Assembly: GCA_965203735.1 (NCBI GenBank)
Contig: OZ241909.1
Location: 2,046,001 to 2,110,000 of the forward strand
Direction of reading: 5' to 3'
Length of the DNA: 64,000 bases
Origin: Bin55 sp965203735
GTDB lineage: Bacteria > Pseudomonadota > Gammaproteobacteria > Pseudomonadales > Azotimanducaceae
Within the stretch, counting starts at the first letter, position 1; every line of letters begins with the position of its first letter. A program made the translations under genes and the position numbers. This document shows positions 44,859-53,498 of the stretch, one piece after another. The notes below the pieces were generated by a model. The model had not been told where the DNA came from and made no database searches. It was given only the letters and a program-made list of their open reading frames with translations.

Positions 44859-45820
44859 GAAATCTTTTTGTTGCCCTGGTGCTTTGTGTTCTCGCAAACT
44901 ACAGTGCAGCATGTGCAGATGAAGTTGTATTGCTGAATGAAGATCGAGTATCGGGCGATTTGCGCGGAATTTCGGCGAATACGGTCTCAATTCAGACGGC
45001 ATACGCAGGTCTACTGTTCTTGCGGCAAGAAAGTGTGGCGTTTATTGTTACCGAACAGCCATTTGTGGTAGTGATGAAGGATGGTGAGCAAAAGACCGTT
45101 GTATTCGACAAGTCAATCGATGTTTCGTCCGTTGTTCAGGCCCGCACATCCAACGGAATTTTGTCCCAATTGGGAACTTCTTGGTCCAAACAGGTCACAT
45201 TCTCTCTTGCAGGAACAAGAGGCAATAGCCAGACACAGAATTACGCCATAAATGGACAATCCAGACTGATTAGACCTCGAAATGAGCATCTAGTCAGCCT
45301 TGCATATCTTCGAGAACACGTCGCAGACGAAACTCGCAAGGACACTTTGGATCTAAAGTACGGTATTAGGTGGATACGAGGAGGAAAATGGTTTAACACT
45401 GCAAACGCGGATTATTTTCGGGATCCGCTCAAAGAAGTGACTTGGCGAGCGGTTGTCGGACTAGGCGGTGGCGCAAAGTTAGTAGATCACTCACATGAGA
45501 GATTTTCTTTTGACGTTGCCGCAAGTGGAGTCTATGAAACCCTCGAGAATTTGCGTGAGGTGTCCCCCGCAGTCAGAATCGGTACCGACTACCAGAAATG
45601 GCTATTTGGTGGAAGAGTAGAGGCTTATCAGAACAATCGTCTGCTTTGGATAACTCAAAAGAGCAACGGAGTACTTGATAGCGTAAATGGGATTAGGTTA
45701 GCCATTTCTGCACAATTCAATTTCGACTTTAGGGCAACTGTTCAATACGAGACGGAGCCGGCAGCGGATGTCAGTAATGCTGACTTTACGTATTCATTCG
45801 GTGTTGGTGTAATTTTCTAG
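44855..45820 (+). CDS. DUF481 outer-membrane protein
   Basis: A 321-residue exported protein with a signal peptide ('LFVALVLCVLANYSAACAD') and a Sm-like small domain ('VVLLNEDRVSGDL') before the DUF481 barrel ('SLAGTRGNSQTQNYAINGQ', 'VSLAYLREHVAD', 'WRAVVGLGGGAKLVD'). The C-terminus 'YSFGVGVIF' ends in Phe, as in outer-membrane barrels. The GTG start overlaps the stop of the DUF815 gene. DUF481 proteins are often salt- or stress-related; here function is unknown. Confidence 0.87.
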   Translation: MRNLFVALVLCVLANYSAACADEVVLLNEDRVSGDLRGISANTVSIQTAYAGLLFLRQESVAFIVTEQPFVVVMKDGEQKTVVFDKSIDVSSVVQARTSNGILSQLGTSWSKQVTFSLAGTRGNSQTQNYAINGQSRLIRPRNEHLVSLAYLREHVADETRKDTLDLKYGIRWIRGGKWFNTANADYFRDPLKEVTWRAVVGLGGGAKLVDHSHERFSFDVAASGVYETLENLREVSPAVRIGTDYQKWLFGGRVEAYQNNRLLWITQKSNGVLDSVNGIRLAISAQFNFDFRATVQYETEPAADVSNADFTYSFGVGVIF

Positions 45821-45831
45821 CCTCTATCCCG

Positions 45832-45859
45832 TTGAACTGACAACGCAAAACCGTAAAAT
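45832..45859 (+). promoter_or_regulatory. predicted promoter of tRNA-Glu
   Basis: TTGAAC at 45832-45837, a 16-base spacer, then TAAAAT at 45854-45859. The 11 bases between the -10 box and the tRNA start are GC-rich (GCACGCCC), as in stable-RNA promoters under stringent control. Confidence 0.6.
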
Positions 45860-45870
45860 GCACGCCCAAC

Positions 45871-45946
45871 GTCCCCTTCGTCTAGTGGCCCAGGACACTG
45901 GGTTTTCATCCCAGCAACAGGGGTTCGACTCCCCTAGGGGACGCCA
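45871..45946 (+). tRNA. tRNA-Glu (anticodon TTC)
   Basis: A 76-base cloverleaf. The acceptor stem starts GTCCCCT and pairs with AGGGGAC, the discriminator is G, and the CCA end is encoded. The anticodon arm is CTGGG, loop TTTTCAT, CCCAG, which gives anticodon TTC at 45905-45907. The T arm is CAGGG-GTTCGAC-TCCCC type. The sequence is close to E. coli tRNA-Glu. No other tRNA or rRNA is adjacent. Confidence 0.97.
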
Positions 45947-46069
45947 CTTCCTCAGAACCTAGACTAGTAGGGCGTTCATGAACTTCAAGAGTTCGAATGT
46001 CTCTGTGCATAAACTCTTAGCGATTCTCCGCACAACAAATTCCAGACCCATTGTTTTCTGAGCTTGTCT

Positions 46070-49000
46070 ATGAAGTTTCGTTTGCTCACTCTGCTCGTCC
46101 TAACGATCAGTTGTCTTGCTTCGGGGTGTAGCAGCCGCATTTCTCATGCCGAAATTGAACGCAACGACTTGGGTGTTGCACAGATGGGTCAGTATGACTA
46201 CAAAACGGCTCACGCTACTTTTCAGGAGTTAGTTAAAGATCGTCCTGATTGGATTGAAGCACGCGTTAACTTTGCAATTGCAACGCTCAATAGACAAGAC
46301 GAAGGCGACGAACATCAAGCACTTGAGATTCTAAGTTCTATACTCGACGAGCAACCGGAAAATGTTCGAGCACTCTATACCTCCGGAGTGATTACCTTCC
46401 ATCTGGGCCAAACTGAAGATGCTCAGCGATTCTTCAGCAAGACGGTCGAGATCGATCCTAATGACGCGTACGCTGTGTATTTCTTGGGCCAAACGCATCT
46501 GCAGCTCCAGCAGTTCGAACAAGCTCAAAAATGGCTCTTGCAATCCATCGATTTGGATCCTTATCTAACAAGCGGGTATTGGGCGGGCAGTCAGACCGCA
46601 CGACGGCTGGGCGATACGGACTTGGCCGAAGACCTTGTCGCCAAATACAACCGACTCAAGGCAAATCCCGCATCACGAACGGCATCTATCAACTATCTAC
46701 AGATGGGCCCGAAAGCGGAAGCGGTAGCCCTCGGACAATTGGACGCGTTACCATCGGAAAAACCTGTCGGCAAGGTGTTTGGAGAGATTGTGACGTTGCT
46801 GGAGACAACGAAGGAATATCAGAGTATTGCAATCAATGTGAGAACAGATTCTTCAATTACAGATGTCTTTCTTCCCTCGGGGGACGATATTGACTGGTAT
46901 GTCTTCGACAAAAACACATTAACGCTAGAAGCCCATCAGTCAATCCCGATTCATGGAGTCGAGAGCGTTGCGATAGGAGACGTCGACAACAATGGATCGA
47001 CTGACTTGGTGGCTTGTGGAAGAGAGGGTGTCCACTGGACACAGCTAAGTGAGTTTGGATCCGAAACTGATGGTGCGGTCACGTTGATTTCCACACAAAG
47101 TTGCTTTGCTTCGGCACTTGTCGATTCTGACCATGATGGCGACCTCGACGTGGTGTTTGCTCGTGAACGAGGAGTATCGCAGCTCACAAATCTACGCGAC
47201 GAACAAATGAGTTTTAAGGAACTCATCATTGTCGATGCAAGCAGAGCTGAAACGGTCAATGCAATCGTAGCCTCCGATTTGGACTCCGATCGAGACTTGG
47301 ATCTCTTGCTTCGCTACGAAGGGTCTTCCATGTCGGTGCTTCAAAACGATAGAACATGGAATTACGTTCCATTTCCACGTGCAGAAGGACTTGAGGATGG
47401 TGGTATCGGTCCATTCGTTGCTGCTGACATAGATACCGACGGATTTCCTGACATTGTTGGAGTGGCCAATGACAACCGTCTGGTCGCATTCTCCTTTGAC
47501 GGCTCTGTTCTCACCCAAAAAGACCTTCAATTTTTGACAGAGAGCAATTCTGAGAACATCGTGGGTCTTGCTGCCGTAGATGTTGTTGGAGACGGGAATT
47601 TGGACCTGTTAGTTCACACATCACGTGAAGTATTTGTATTGTTCGGTGATGGCAATTCCGAACGACTAGAAGGAATACAAGATTCCTCATTGCAATCGGC
47701 TATCCCCGTTTATGTAACAGCTGGGGAAGGACCTGGTGTGTTTCTTCTGAATGAGTCTAGTGTCAGTTTTGCTCCACCTGGAGCAGGGAGGTTCGAATTC
47801 CTCTCGACTGATCCTGTTGGGGAACGAGACGCAAGCCAGATGCGCTCCAATGCGTCCGGCATTGGTACGCGCGCTAAATTGAGAGTTGCAGGTGAATGGT
47901 CCATTCAGGACCGTATCGACAACCATTCAGGGCCGAACCAAAGCCTCATGCCATTGATGTTCGGACTAAGGGGCTACGATTCCGCAAATCACTTGGTACT
48001 GGAATGGCCGGATGGTGTATTGCAAACCGAGATAGGGCTCGATGCCAACGAGCTTCACCTCATACAGGAAACTGAACGACAATTGGCAAGTTGCCCCGTT
48101 GTATTTGCTTGGAATGGGGAGAAGCATGAGTTTGTCAGTGATGTCTTGGGAGTTGCAGCGTTAGGGTTTCTTGTTGAGCCCGGAAAGTATGCAAGTCCCC
48201 GATCGAAGGAACGTTTTCGTATCGATGGAGACATGCTGCAGCCCAAGGACGGTAGCTATGTCCTAAAGATTGGCGAACCGATGGAGGAGACGCTGTTTCT
48301 GGATGCGGCTTTTGTTGAAGTCGTGGATGTACCTGAGGGATGGGGAATTGTGCTGGACGAGAGACTTGCAACTTCTCCACCAGAGGCAACCGGAAGAATC
48401 ATTGCCTATCAAGAACAGATCGTGCCAGACAGGGCCACCAACGGGTCTGGAGTAGACATCTCGGCTGAAATAGGTCTGCGTGACCACAGAGCACCTAATC
48501 CGGGTCCTGTCGATTCTCGATTCATAGGACGTCTAGAAAAAGACTTTGAAATCACTCTTTGGTTCGACGACGGTTTTCCAGTGTCGAACCAAGTATTGGT
48601 AGCAGATGGTTGGATGGAATACCCGTACTCGCAGACATCTTTCAGTGCATGGCAAGCTAAGGCCGACTACAGGCCACCGACTATTGAAGCCCTCACGTCT
48701 GATGGAACCTGGATCTTGTTACTCGAAAAGTTTGGCTACCCCGCTGGAATGCCGCGTGAAATGGCTATACCTCTACCCGATCTGCCCAAGAACGCCATTG
48801 CCTTGCGCGTTAGCTCTAATCTCGAAATCTATTGGGATCGAATCCGGTTGGTTACTGAGTCAACTCCTCCGCCTCAAATGCAAGTAAGACGCCTAGAGCC
48901 TGCAAAAGCAGTTGTTAGACGATCAGGCTTTGCGAAACGCACAACAGGAGAGCATCGCCTGCCGTATTACGACTACAACGAACGGAGTCCTTATTGGGAT

Positions 49001-49318
49001 GCCAAGTACCAAGAGGGCTTTTATACCGCGTATGGAAATGCTATGGAGTTAGTGGCTGAACTTGACGGTGCTGTGGCTATAGTCGGAAGCGGGGAGGAAG
49101 TTCATCTTGAGTTCAAAGCGACGAGTTCCAAAGAGAGTGGAATGAACCGTCATTTTGTGCTTGAGTTCAATGGTTGGGCGCGTGACTTGGATCTCTATAC
49201 CCAACACGCTGAGACGGTTCAACCGCTTTCGTGGCTAGTGGATCGGTCCCCTAGGAAACGTCGTCAAGCTGAACGCTTGCATGAGAGTTTCAATGTTCGA
49301 TTCGAGCAGGGTTACTAG
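46070..49318 (+). CDS. large lipoprotein with TPR, FG-GAP and ASPIC/UnbV domains
   Basis: A protein of about 1082 residues with a lipoprotein signal (lipobox 'LASGC'). Then about five TPR units in the first 190 residues ('GQYDYKTAHATFQEL', 'AVYFLGQTHLQLQQFEQA'), an FG-GAP/VCBS propeller with calcium loops ('GDVDNNGSTDLVA', 'VDSDHDGDLDVVF', 'SDLDSDRDLDLLL', 'ADIDTDGFPDIVG'), and an ASPIC/UnbV domain ('GTRAKLRVAG', 'LVLEWPDGV'). A further 400-residue beta-rich region follows whose family I do not recognise. TTG 46064 and ATG 46070 are alternative starts. This is the CRTAC1-type architecture; relatives are extracellular or outer-membrane, with unclear roles. It is convergent with the EF-hand array. 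Confidence 0.83.
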   Translation: MKFRLLTLLVLTISCLASGCSSRISHAEIERNDLGVAQMGQYDYKTAHATFQELVKDRPDWIEARVNFAIATLNRQDEGDEHQALEILSSILDEQPENVRALYTSGVITFHLGQTEDAQRFFSKTVEIDPNDAYAVYFLGQTHLQLQQFEQAQKWLLQSIDLDPYLTSGYWAGSQTARRLGDTDLAEDLVAKYNRLKANPASRTASINYLQMGPKAEAVALGQLDALPSEKPVGKVFGEIVTLLETTKEYQSIAINVRTDSSITDVFLPSGDDIDWYVFDKNTLTLEAHQSIPIHGVESVAIGDVDNNGSTDLVACGREGVHWTQLSEFGSETDGAVTLISTQSCFASALVDSDHDGDLDVVFARERGVSQLTNLRDEQMSFKELIIVDASRAETVNAIVASDLDSDRDLDLLLRYEGSSMSVLQNDRTWNYVPFPRAEGLEDGGIGPFVAADIDTDGFPDIVGVANDNRLVAFSFDGSVLTQKDLQFLTESNSENIVGLAAVDVVGDGNLDLLVHTSREVFVLFGDGNSERLEGIQDSSLQSAIPVYVTAGEGPGVFLLNESSVSFAPPGAGRFEFLSTDPVGERDASQMRSNASGIGTRAKLRVAGEWSIQDRIDNHSGPNQSLMPLMFGLRGYDSANHLVLEWPDGVLQTEIGLDANELHLIQETERQLASCPVVFAWNGEKHEFVSDVLGVAALGFLVEPGKYASPRSKERFRIDGDMLQPKDGSYVLKIGEPMEETLFLDAAFVEVVDVPEGWGIVLDERLATSPPEATGRIIAYQEQIVPDRATNGSGVDISAEIGLRDHRAPNPGPVDSRFIGRLEKDFEITLWFDDGFPVSNQVLVADGWMEYPYSQTSFSAWQAKADYRPPTIEALTSDGTWILLLEKFGYPAGMPREMAIPLPDLPKNAIALRVSSNLEIYWDRIRLVTESTPPPQMQVRRLEPAKAVVRRSGFAKRTTGEHRLPYYDYNERSPYWDAKYQEGFYTAYGNAMELVAELDGAVAIVGSGEEVHLEFKATSSKESGMNRHFVLEFNGWARDLDLYTQHAETVQPLSWLVDRSPRKRRQAERLHESFNVRFEQGY

Positions 49319-49360
49319 TTTTGCTCGACAGGGAAATCGCTAGTTTGTCTGGTTTTCTCA

Positions 49361-50386
49361 CTAGAGTTGGATTGAGGGTGTGACGACGATTCCTGGATTG
49401 TGATACTCATCGATTTCAGATTGAGTCACCTGTTCATCGTCATTTGAGTCTAGATATTTATAGATTCTGACGAGTCGTTGCTCCAATGCACTATGAGCTT
49501 CCAGACGTTCAGTCTTCGATTCAATCTTGTCATTCGCGGCGACTCGCTCATGGAGTCGAGTCTTCATGTTCGCATTGAACTCATCTAGGCTAATGGCATC
49601 GTCGTTATCGTTGTCCATCGCCTCTACGGACACATCCTTCAATTCAGAGTGAATTTCGCTATATCTCTGCCAGCTCATGAATTCATCGATGGTCAATACG
49701 AGATCTCCATTCATGTCTGTAGACTCGAACTTTTTCTCAATCCTTTTCTTTTCCTGGGTTAAGAGGTGGCTGCTGATTTTTATGGCTTCCTCCTCCGGAC
49801 CAGCAACATCTTTGTCTGCAACTTCGTTGGTAGTTGAATCTGTGCCCCGACTATTCCTAGAGGCAAGTCGCAACGAATATTGACGGTCTGTCTCCTTCTT
49901 AAACTCTTCGTAGCTTAATGTCCCGTCCTTATCTTTGTCTAACTCGGGGAATAGGGCTTCCTGATCGGATTCGACCTCTGAGTCTTCCGAGTCAAGAAAA
50001 CTCTCAAATTCCTCCCTGGACAACACATCATCTCTGTCGGAGTCCATTCTCCAAAAGCGAATCTTCGCAAAGCGCTTTTTCTTGATTTCGTGGTCGTAGC
50101 TTGTACTGCCAAGCATGTGGCCGCCACCTGACTCCATCAAAGTCTTGATTCGTAGCCATGGTTCGGCATCCTTCATGTAAGCTTCGACGTATTCGTTGCG
50201 CGAAACAGTGCCGTTTTCGTCTTGATCCAAGAAGTTAAATGTTTCTTCCGTACTGCGTAGCTGGTAAAACTGTGAATCAGAAGCGGCGGACTGCACCGAC
50301 AGACACCATAGCAGAGCTACGAGTATTCCCAGTTTGGGTGTCAAGTTCATCTGGGTGCTCACAAGACTAAGAAGCTCTGCAGACAT
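49361..50386 (-). CDS. secreted EF-hand protein 1 (six loops)
   Basis: An exported calcium-binding protein of up to 341 residues. Six canonical 12-residue EF loops are visible: 'DQDENGTVSRNE', 'DSDRDDVLSREE', 'DKDKDGTLSYEE', 'DMNGDLVLTIDE', 'DNDNDDAISLDE' and 'DSNDDEQVTQSE'. The signal peptide is 'KLGILVALLWCLSVQSA'. The Met at residue 13 (codon at 50350) gives a more typical signal peptide and may be the real start. The 5' end and upstream region are repeated almost exactly in the next gene. No enzymatic domain is present. Calcium buffering, adhesion or signalling outside the cytoplasm are all possible. Confidence 0.8.
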   Translation of the reverse strand: MSAELLSLVSTQMNLTPKLGILVALLWCLSVQSAASDSQFYQLRSTEETFNFLDQDENGTVSRNEYVEAYMKDAEPWLRIKTLMESGGGHMLGSTSYDHEIKKKRFAKIRFWRMDSDRDDVLSREEFESFLDSEDSEVESDQEALFPELDKDKDGTLSYEEFKKETDRQYSLRLASRNSRGTDSTTNEVADKDVAGPEEEAIKISSHLLTQEKKRIEKKFESTDMNGDLVLTIDEFMSWQRYSEIHSELKDVSVEAMDNDNDDAISLDEFNANMKTRLHERVAANDKIESKTERLEAHSALEQRLVRIYKYLDSNDDEQVTQSEIDEYHNPGIVVTPSIQL

Positions 50387-51150
50387 AGTATGAAGAGTAG
50401 GTTTAGGTTTTGTAATGTAACAGTACCAAATTTTCTGTCTACTTGATCGGAAATCCCATCCGACAACAAGAAATGGGACTACCGCATGGGAGTTTCGAAG
50501 TTCGGCTTGAGCTAGGAACTAGTCCTTTTGTGCGTCGGAACTGTTTCTTGGACGTTCCTCAGAGCTTTGACTGACTGAAGCGTCATAACCGATTTTCTTC
50601 AACCAATTCTGCTCCGCCTCGATTTCGGTTCGAGTCACCCGTCCATCATCATTCGCATCTACACGATTGTATTGTCGAACATATTCGTCATTCCTGAAAG
50701 AAACAAGCTGACTCCTAATTTCCGGTTCAAGTTCGTCAAACAGAGCAATATCAGACTTGAAATGCAGCTTCATCGCGGACACAAACTCATCCTGACTAAC
50801 TACTCCGTCTCCGTCTTGGTCCAACGTTTCAAAGGTTGCATCCAAGATCCAAGTGCGAAATTCAGTCAGAGTCCATTGATTCATGTACTCTTTCGGGGAC
50901 AAGACACCATCATCATTCTTGTCCAGAGAATCAAACACTTTCTCGATTACTTTTTCATGTCTAGATGATGCCTTGCGCATCATTTCTTCGGCTTCTTCAG
51001 TTGTAGCGAGCCGCAGATCTATCGGATCTACACTGTACCTGATGAGCAGCTCATCCTTTTCAAGGTGTCTCTCAACGAACTCCTGTCGCGAGACCTCTCC
51101 GTCGTTGTCACTATCTAGGAGATTGAATTCTTCTTCAGTCGGCACCATAC
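50319..51150. repeat. tandem duplication, copy A
   Basis: A near-identical partner of 51201-52032, shifted by 882 bases. It contains the signal-peptide 5' end and upstream region of EF-hand gene 1 plus the body of EF-hand gene 2. The 132-base intergenic part differs at one noted position. Confidence 0.85.
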
Positions 51151-51268
51151 TTACTCCCGTGTAGTTGAGAGACACTGCGGGTACACACGATAGGAGAGCC
51201 ACGAGTATTCCCAGTTTGGGTGTCAAGTTCATCTGGGTGCTCACAAGACTAAGAAGCTCTGCAGACAT
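50519..51268 (-). CDS. secreted EF-hand protein 2, chimeric (four loops)
   Basis: A protein of 249 residues with four EF loops: 'DSDNDGEVSRQE', 'DKNDDGVLSPKE', 'DQDGDGVVSQDE' and 'DANDDGRVTRTE'. Residues 1-26, including 'TPKLGILVALL', are identical to gene 1. From about residue 44 on, the protein is almost identical to gene 3, with five substitutions over some 205 residues. It is therefore a fusion of the promoter and signal of gene 1 with the body of gene 3, created by the 882-base tandem duplication. All four loops keep the Gly at position 6. A start at the internal Met (51232) is an alternative. Confidence 0.82.
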   Translation of the reverse strand: MSAELLSLVSTQMNLTPKLGILVALLSCVPAVSLNYTGVSMVPTEEEFNLLDSDNDGEVSRQEFVERHLEKDELLIRYSVDPIDLRLATTEEAEEMMRKASSRHEKVIEKVFDSLDKNDDGVLSPKEYMNQWTLTEFRTWILDATFETLDQDGDGVVSQDEFVSAMKLHFKSDIALFDELEPEIRSQLVSFRNDEYVRQYNRVDANDDGRVTRTEIEAEQNWLKKIGYDASVSQSSEERPRNSSDAQKD

Positions 51269-52032
51269 AGTATGAAGAGTAGGTTTAGGTTTTGTAATGT
51301 AACAGTACCAAATTTTCTGTCTACTCGATCGGAAATCCCATCCGACAACAAGAAATGGGACTACCGCATGGGAGTTTCGAAGTTCGGCTTGAGCTAGGAA
51401 CTAGTCCTTTTGTGCGTCGGAACTGTTTCTTGGACGTTCCTCAGAGCTTTGACTGACTGAAGCGTCATAACCGATTTTCTTCAACCAATTCTGCTCCGCC
51501 TCGATTTCGGTTCGAGTCACCCGTCCATCATCATTCGCATCTACACGATTGTATTGTCGAACATATTCGTCATTCCTGAAAGAAACAAGCTGACTCCTAA
51601 TTTCCGGTTCAAGTTCGTCAAACAGAGCAATATCAGACTTGAAATGCAGCTTCATCGCGGACACAAACTCATCCTGACTAACTACTTCGTCTCCGTCTTG
51701 GTCCAACGCTTCAAAGGTTGCATCCAAGATCCAAGTGCGAAATTCAGTCAGAGTCCATTGACTCATGTACTCTTTCGGGGACAAGACACCATCATCATTC
51801 TTGTCCAGAGAATCAAACACTTTCTCGATTACTTTTTCATGTCTAGATGATGCCTTGCGCATCATTTCTTCGGCTTCTTCAGTTGTAGCGAGCCGCAGAT
51901 CTATCGGATCTACACTGTACCTGATGAGCAGCTCATCCTTTTCAAGGTGCCTCTCAACGAACTCGTGTCGCGAGACCTCTCCGTCGTTGTTGCTGTCAAG
52001 GAGATTGAATTCTTCTTCAGTCGGCATCATAC
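51201..52032. repeat. tandem duplication, copy B
   Basis: A near-identical partner of 50319-51150 at an offset of 882 bases. The 50 bases between the copies (51151-51200) are diverged and differ by two codons in length from the matching part of gene 3. Confidence 0.85.
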
Positions 52033-52120
52033 GTACTCCCTGCCAACGACGCGTGTCAGACATTGCGGATACACACGATAGGAGAGCCACGAGTACTGCC
52101 ATCTTTAGCAGTGCCGGCAT
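51401..52120 (-). CDS. secreted EF-hand protein 3 (four loops, one degraded)
   Basis: A 239-residue protein starting at ATG 52120, which has GAGG six bases upstream; the frame remains open to 52189. The signal peptide is 'MAVLVALLSCVSAMS'. It has four EF loops, nearly identical to gene 2, but loop 3 reads 'DQDGDEVVSQDE': the near-invariant Gly at position 6 is Glu, which should weaken or abolish calcium binding at that loop. The parent of the gene 2 body in the duplication model. The region upstream of residue 36 differs from gene 2. Confidence 0.82.
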   Translation of the reverse strand: MPALLKMAVLVALLSCVSAMSDTRRWQGVRMMPTEEEFNLLDSNNDGEVSRHEFVERHLEKDELLIRYSVDPIDLRLATTEEAEEMMRKASSRHEKVIEKVFDSLDKNDDGVLSPKEYMSQWTLTEFRTWILDATFEALDQDGDEVVSQDEFVSAMKLHFKSDIALFDELEPEIRSQLVSFRNDEYVRQYNRVDANDDGRVTRTEIEAEQNWLKKIGYDASVSQSSEERPRNSSDAQKD

Positions 52121-52236
52121 GAGTTTCCTCAAGCGATCAGGTGGGGAGTCGAGCACTCTGCAAGACAGTTTCATACCAAAAAACGGCACTCAGAGCATTA
52201 ATCACTCTAACAAATAGGAAGATCTGCTCTCTCGGT

Positions 52237-53343
52237 CTACGGTCGGTCGTGTGCAGCTTCCATTTCAGATCTAGTCACTTGTCCGTCGTCATTAGAATCC
52301 ATTCGTCTGAATCTAGCGGAGAGCCCTTGCAGCAATTTATCGATGGCTTCTTGGCGTTCACCTTCTGATTCAATTTGATCCATCGATGCGACTCTACGGC
52401 TCAGTCGTCTCTTCATAGCCGAAATGTACTCGTCTTGGCTAATCGATTCGTTGTCGTCAGAGTCCATTCTGTCGAAATCTGATTGCGAACCTTCTCGCGT
52501 TTGATCTCCACTCGACCGTCTTGCAGCGCTCAAGTACTCATCCATGGTCAACACAGAGTCTCGATCTGTGTCCATGTGGTTAAATCTCAGTGTGAGCCCT
52601 TCTTCGAGTCTTGCTGCGGAATCCTGTGAATTTGAAGCAGCACGGTCATCGACGCTGGCTGCTGTTCGGGCAGAGAGTCTTCGTTGCGCAGCATTTCTGA
52701 ATTCCTCGAAGCTCATTGCTCCATCCTGATCGTTGTCGAGTCTGGTGAAAACGTCTTCCTGCTGCTCTTGGTTCGAAGCGTCGTTCGCCGTAGTAGCGCT
52801 TACGTACTCCACCTGCGACAAGGAACCATTCTCGTCGGAATCCATGCGGCTGAATCGTTGTCCGATTCCTTTTTCCAGGTTCCGCTCTTCACTTGTCGAT
52901 GTCGATAGTCTTCGTTTCATGCCGCTTCCGAACTCCTCGAAGCTCATCAACCCATCCTGATCTTGATCGAGTCGGGAAAACACGCCTTCTTGCTGGGCTT
53001 GGTTCGAGCCGTCTTCCGATGTCATGACACTCACATACTCCGTTTGGGACAATTGACCGTCCTCATCCGAATCCATGCGTCCAAATCGTTGCCTGAGCCC
53101 CGAATCTAGTGCCACAGCACGTCTTGATGATTCTTCACTCTCGCGAAGGGCAGCTTCTGATTCCATTAGTCTGACGAAGGTACCGACGAATTCGTCTCGC
53201 GACACTACTTTGTCGTCATTCTGGTCCAATGTAGCGAACGACTCTTCGGAGACTTCCCGAATGTCGTTATCAGCCAGCGCACTGGCTGCTGACAAGCAAG
53301 CGGTTAGCACCACGAGAGTTACGAGTTTTTCAATTATTTGCAA
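52237..53343 (-). CDS. secreted EF-hand protein 4 (eight loops)
   Basis: A 368-residue exported protein with a signal peptide 'KLVTLVVLTACLSAASALAD' and eight EF loops, from 'DQNDDKVVSRDE' to 'DSNDDGQVTRSE'. Residues of about 90-245 contain a 77-residue internal duplication, each unit having two loops ('RMDSDEDGQLSQTE' and 'RLDQDQDGLMSFEE' in the first). Linkers are rich in Arg, Ser and Gln. The start is TTG at 53343 with AGGGA seven bases upstream. First gene of the four-gene minus-strand EF-hand array; divergent from the ureohydrolase gene. Confidence 0.82.
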   Translation of the reverse strand: MQIIEKLVTLVVLTACLSAASALADNDIREVSEESFATLDQNDDKVVSRDEFVGTFVRLMESEAALRESEESSRRAVALDSGLRQRFGRMDSDEDGQLSQTEYVSVMTSEDGSNQAQQEGVFSRLDQDQDGLMSFEEFGSGMKRRLSTSTSEERNLEKGIGQRFSRMDSDENGSLSQVEYVSATTANDASNQEQQEDVFTRLDNDQDGAMSFEEFRNAAQRRLSARTAASVDDRAASNSQDSAARLEEGLTLRFNHMDTDRDSVLTMDEYLSAARRSSGDQTREGSQSDFDRMDSDDNESISQDEYISAMKRRLSRRVASMDQIESEGERQEAIDKLLQGLSARFRRMDSNDDGQVTRSEMEAAHDRP

Positions 53344-53498
53344 GGCATATTCCCTAAAGTGAGTGTTACGTTGATTCTTATACGCCCGACATGGTTGACT
53401 CTGTCGTTAGCATCCGCAATTCTATCTTCAAGAAGCACTTGTACGTGCGCTTTTTCCTGTACGCTTAAACAACACCGCATTTTTTGACGCGAGACAAA

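Noticed and set aside
45946..46069. integration at the tRNA-Glu 3' end
   Set aside because: No integrase or repeated tRNA end was seen downstream; the next gene is an ordinary-looking lipoprotein gene.
50319..52032. possibility that the long repeat is a mobile element
   Set aside because: No transposase, no terminal inverted repeats; the arrangement is explained by tandem duplication.
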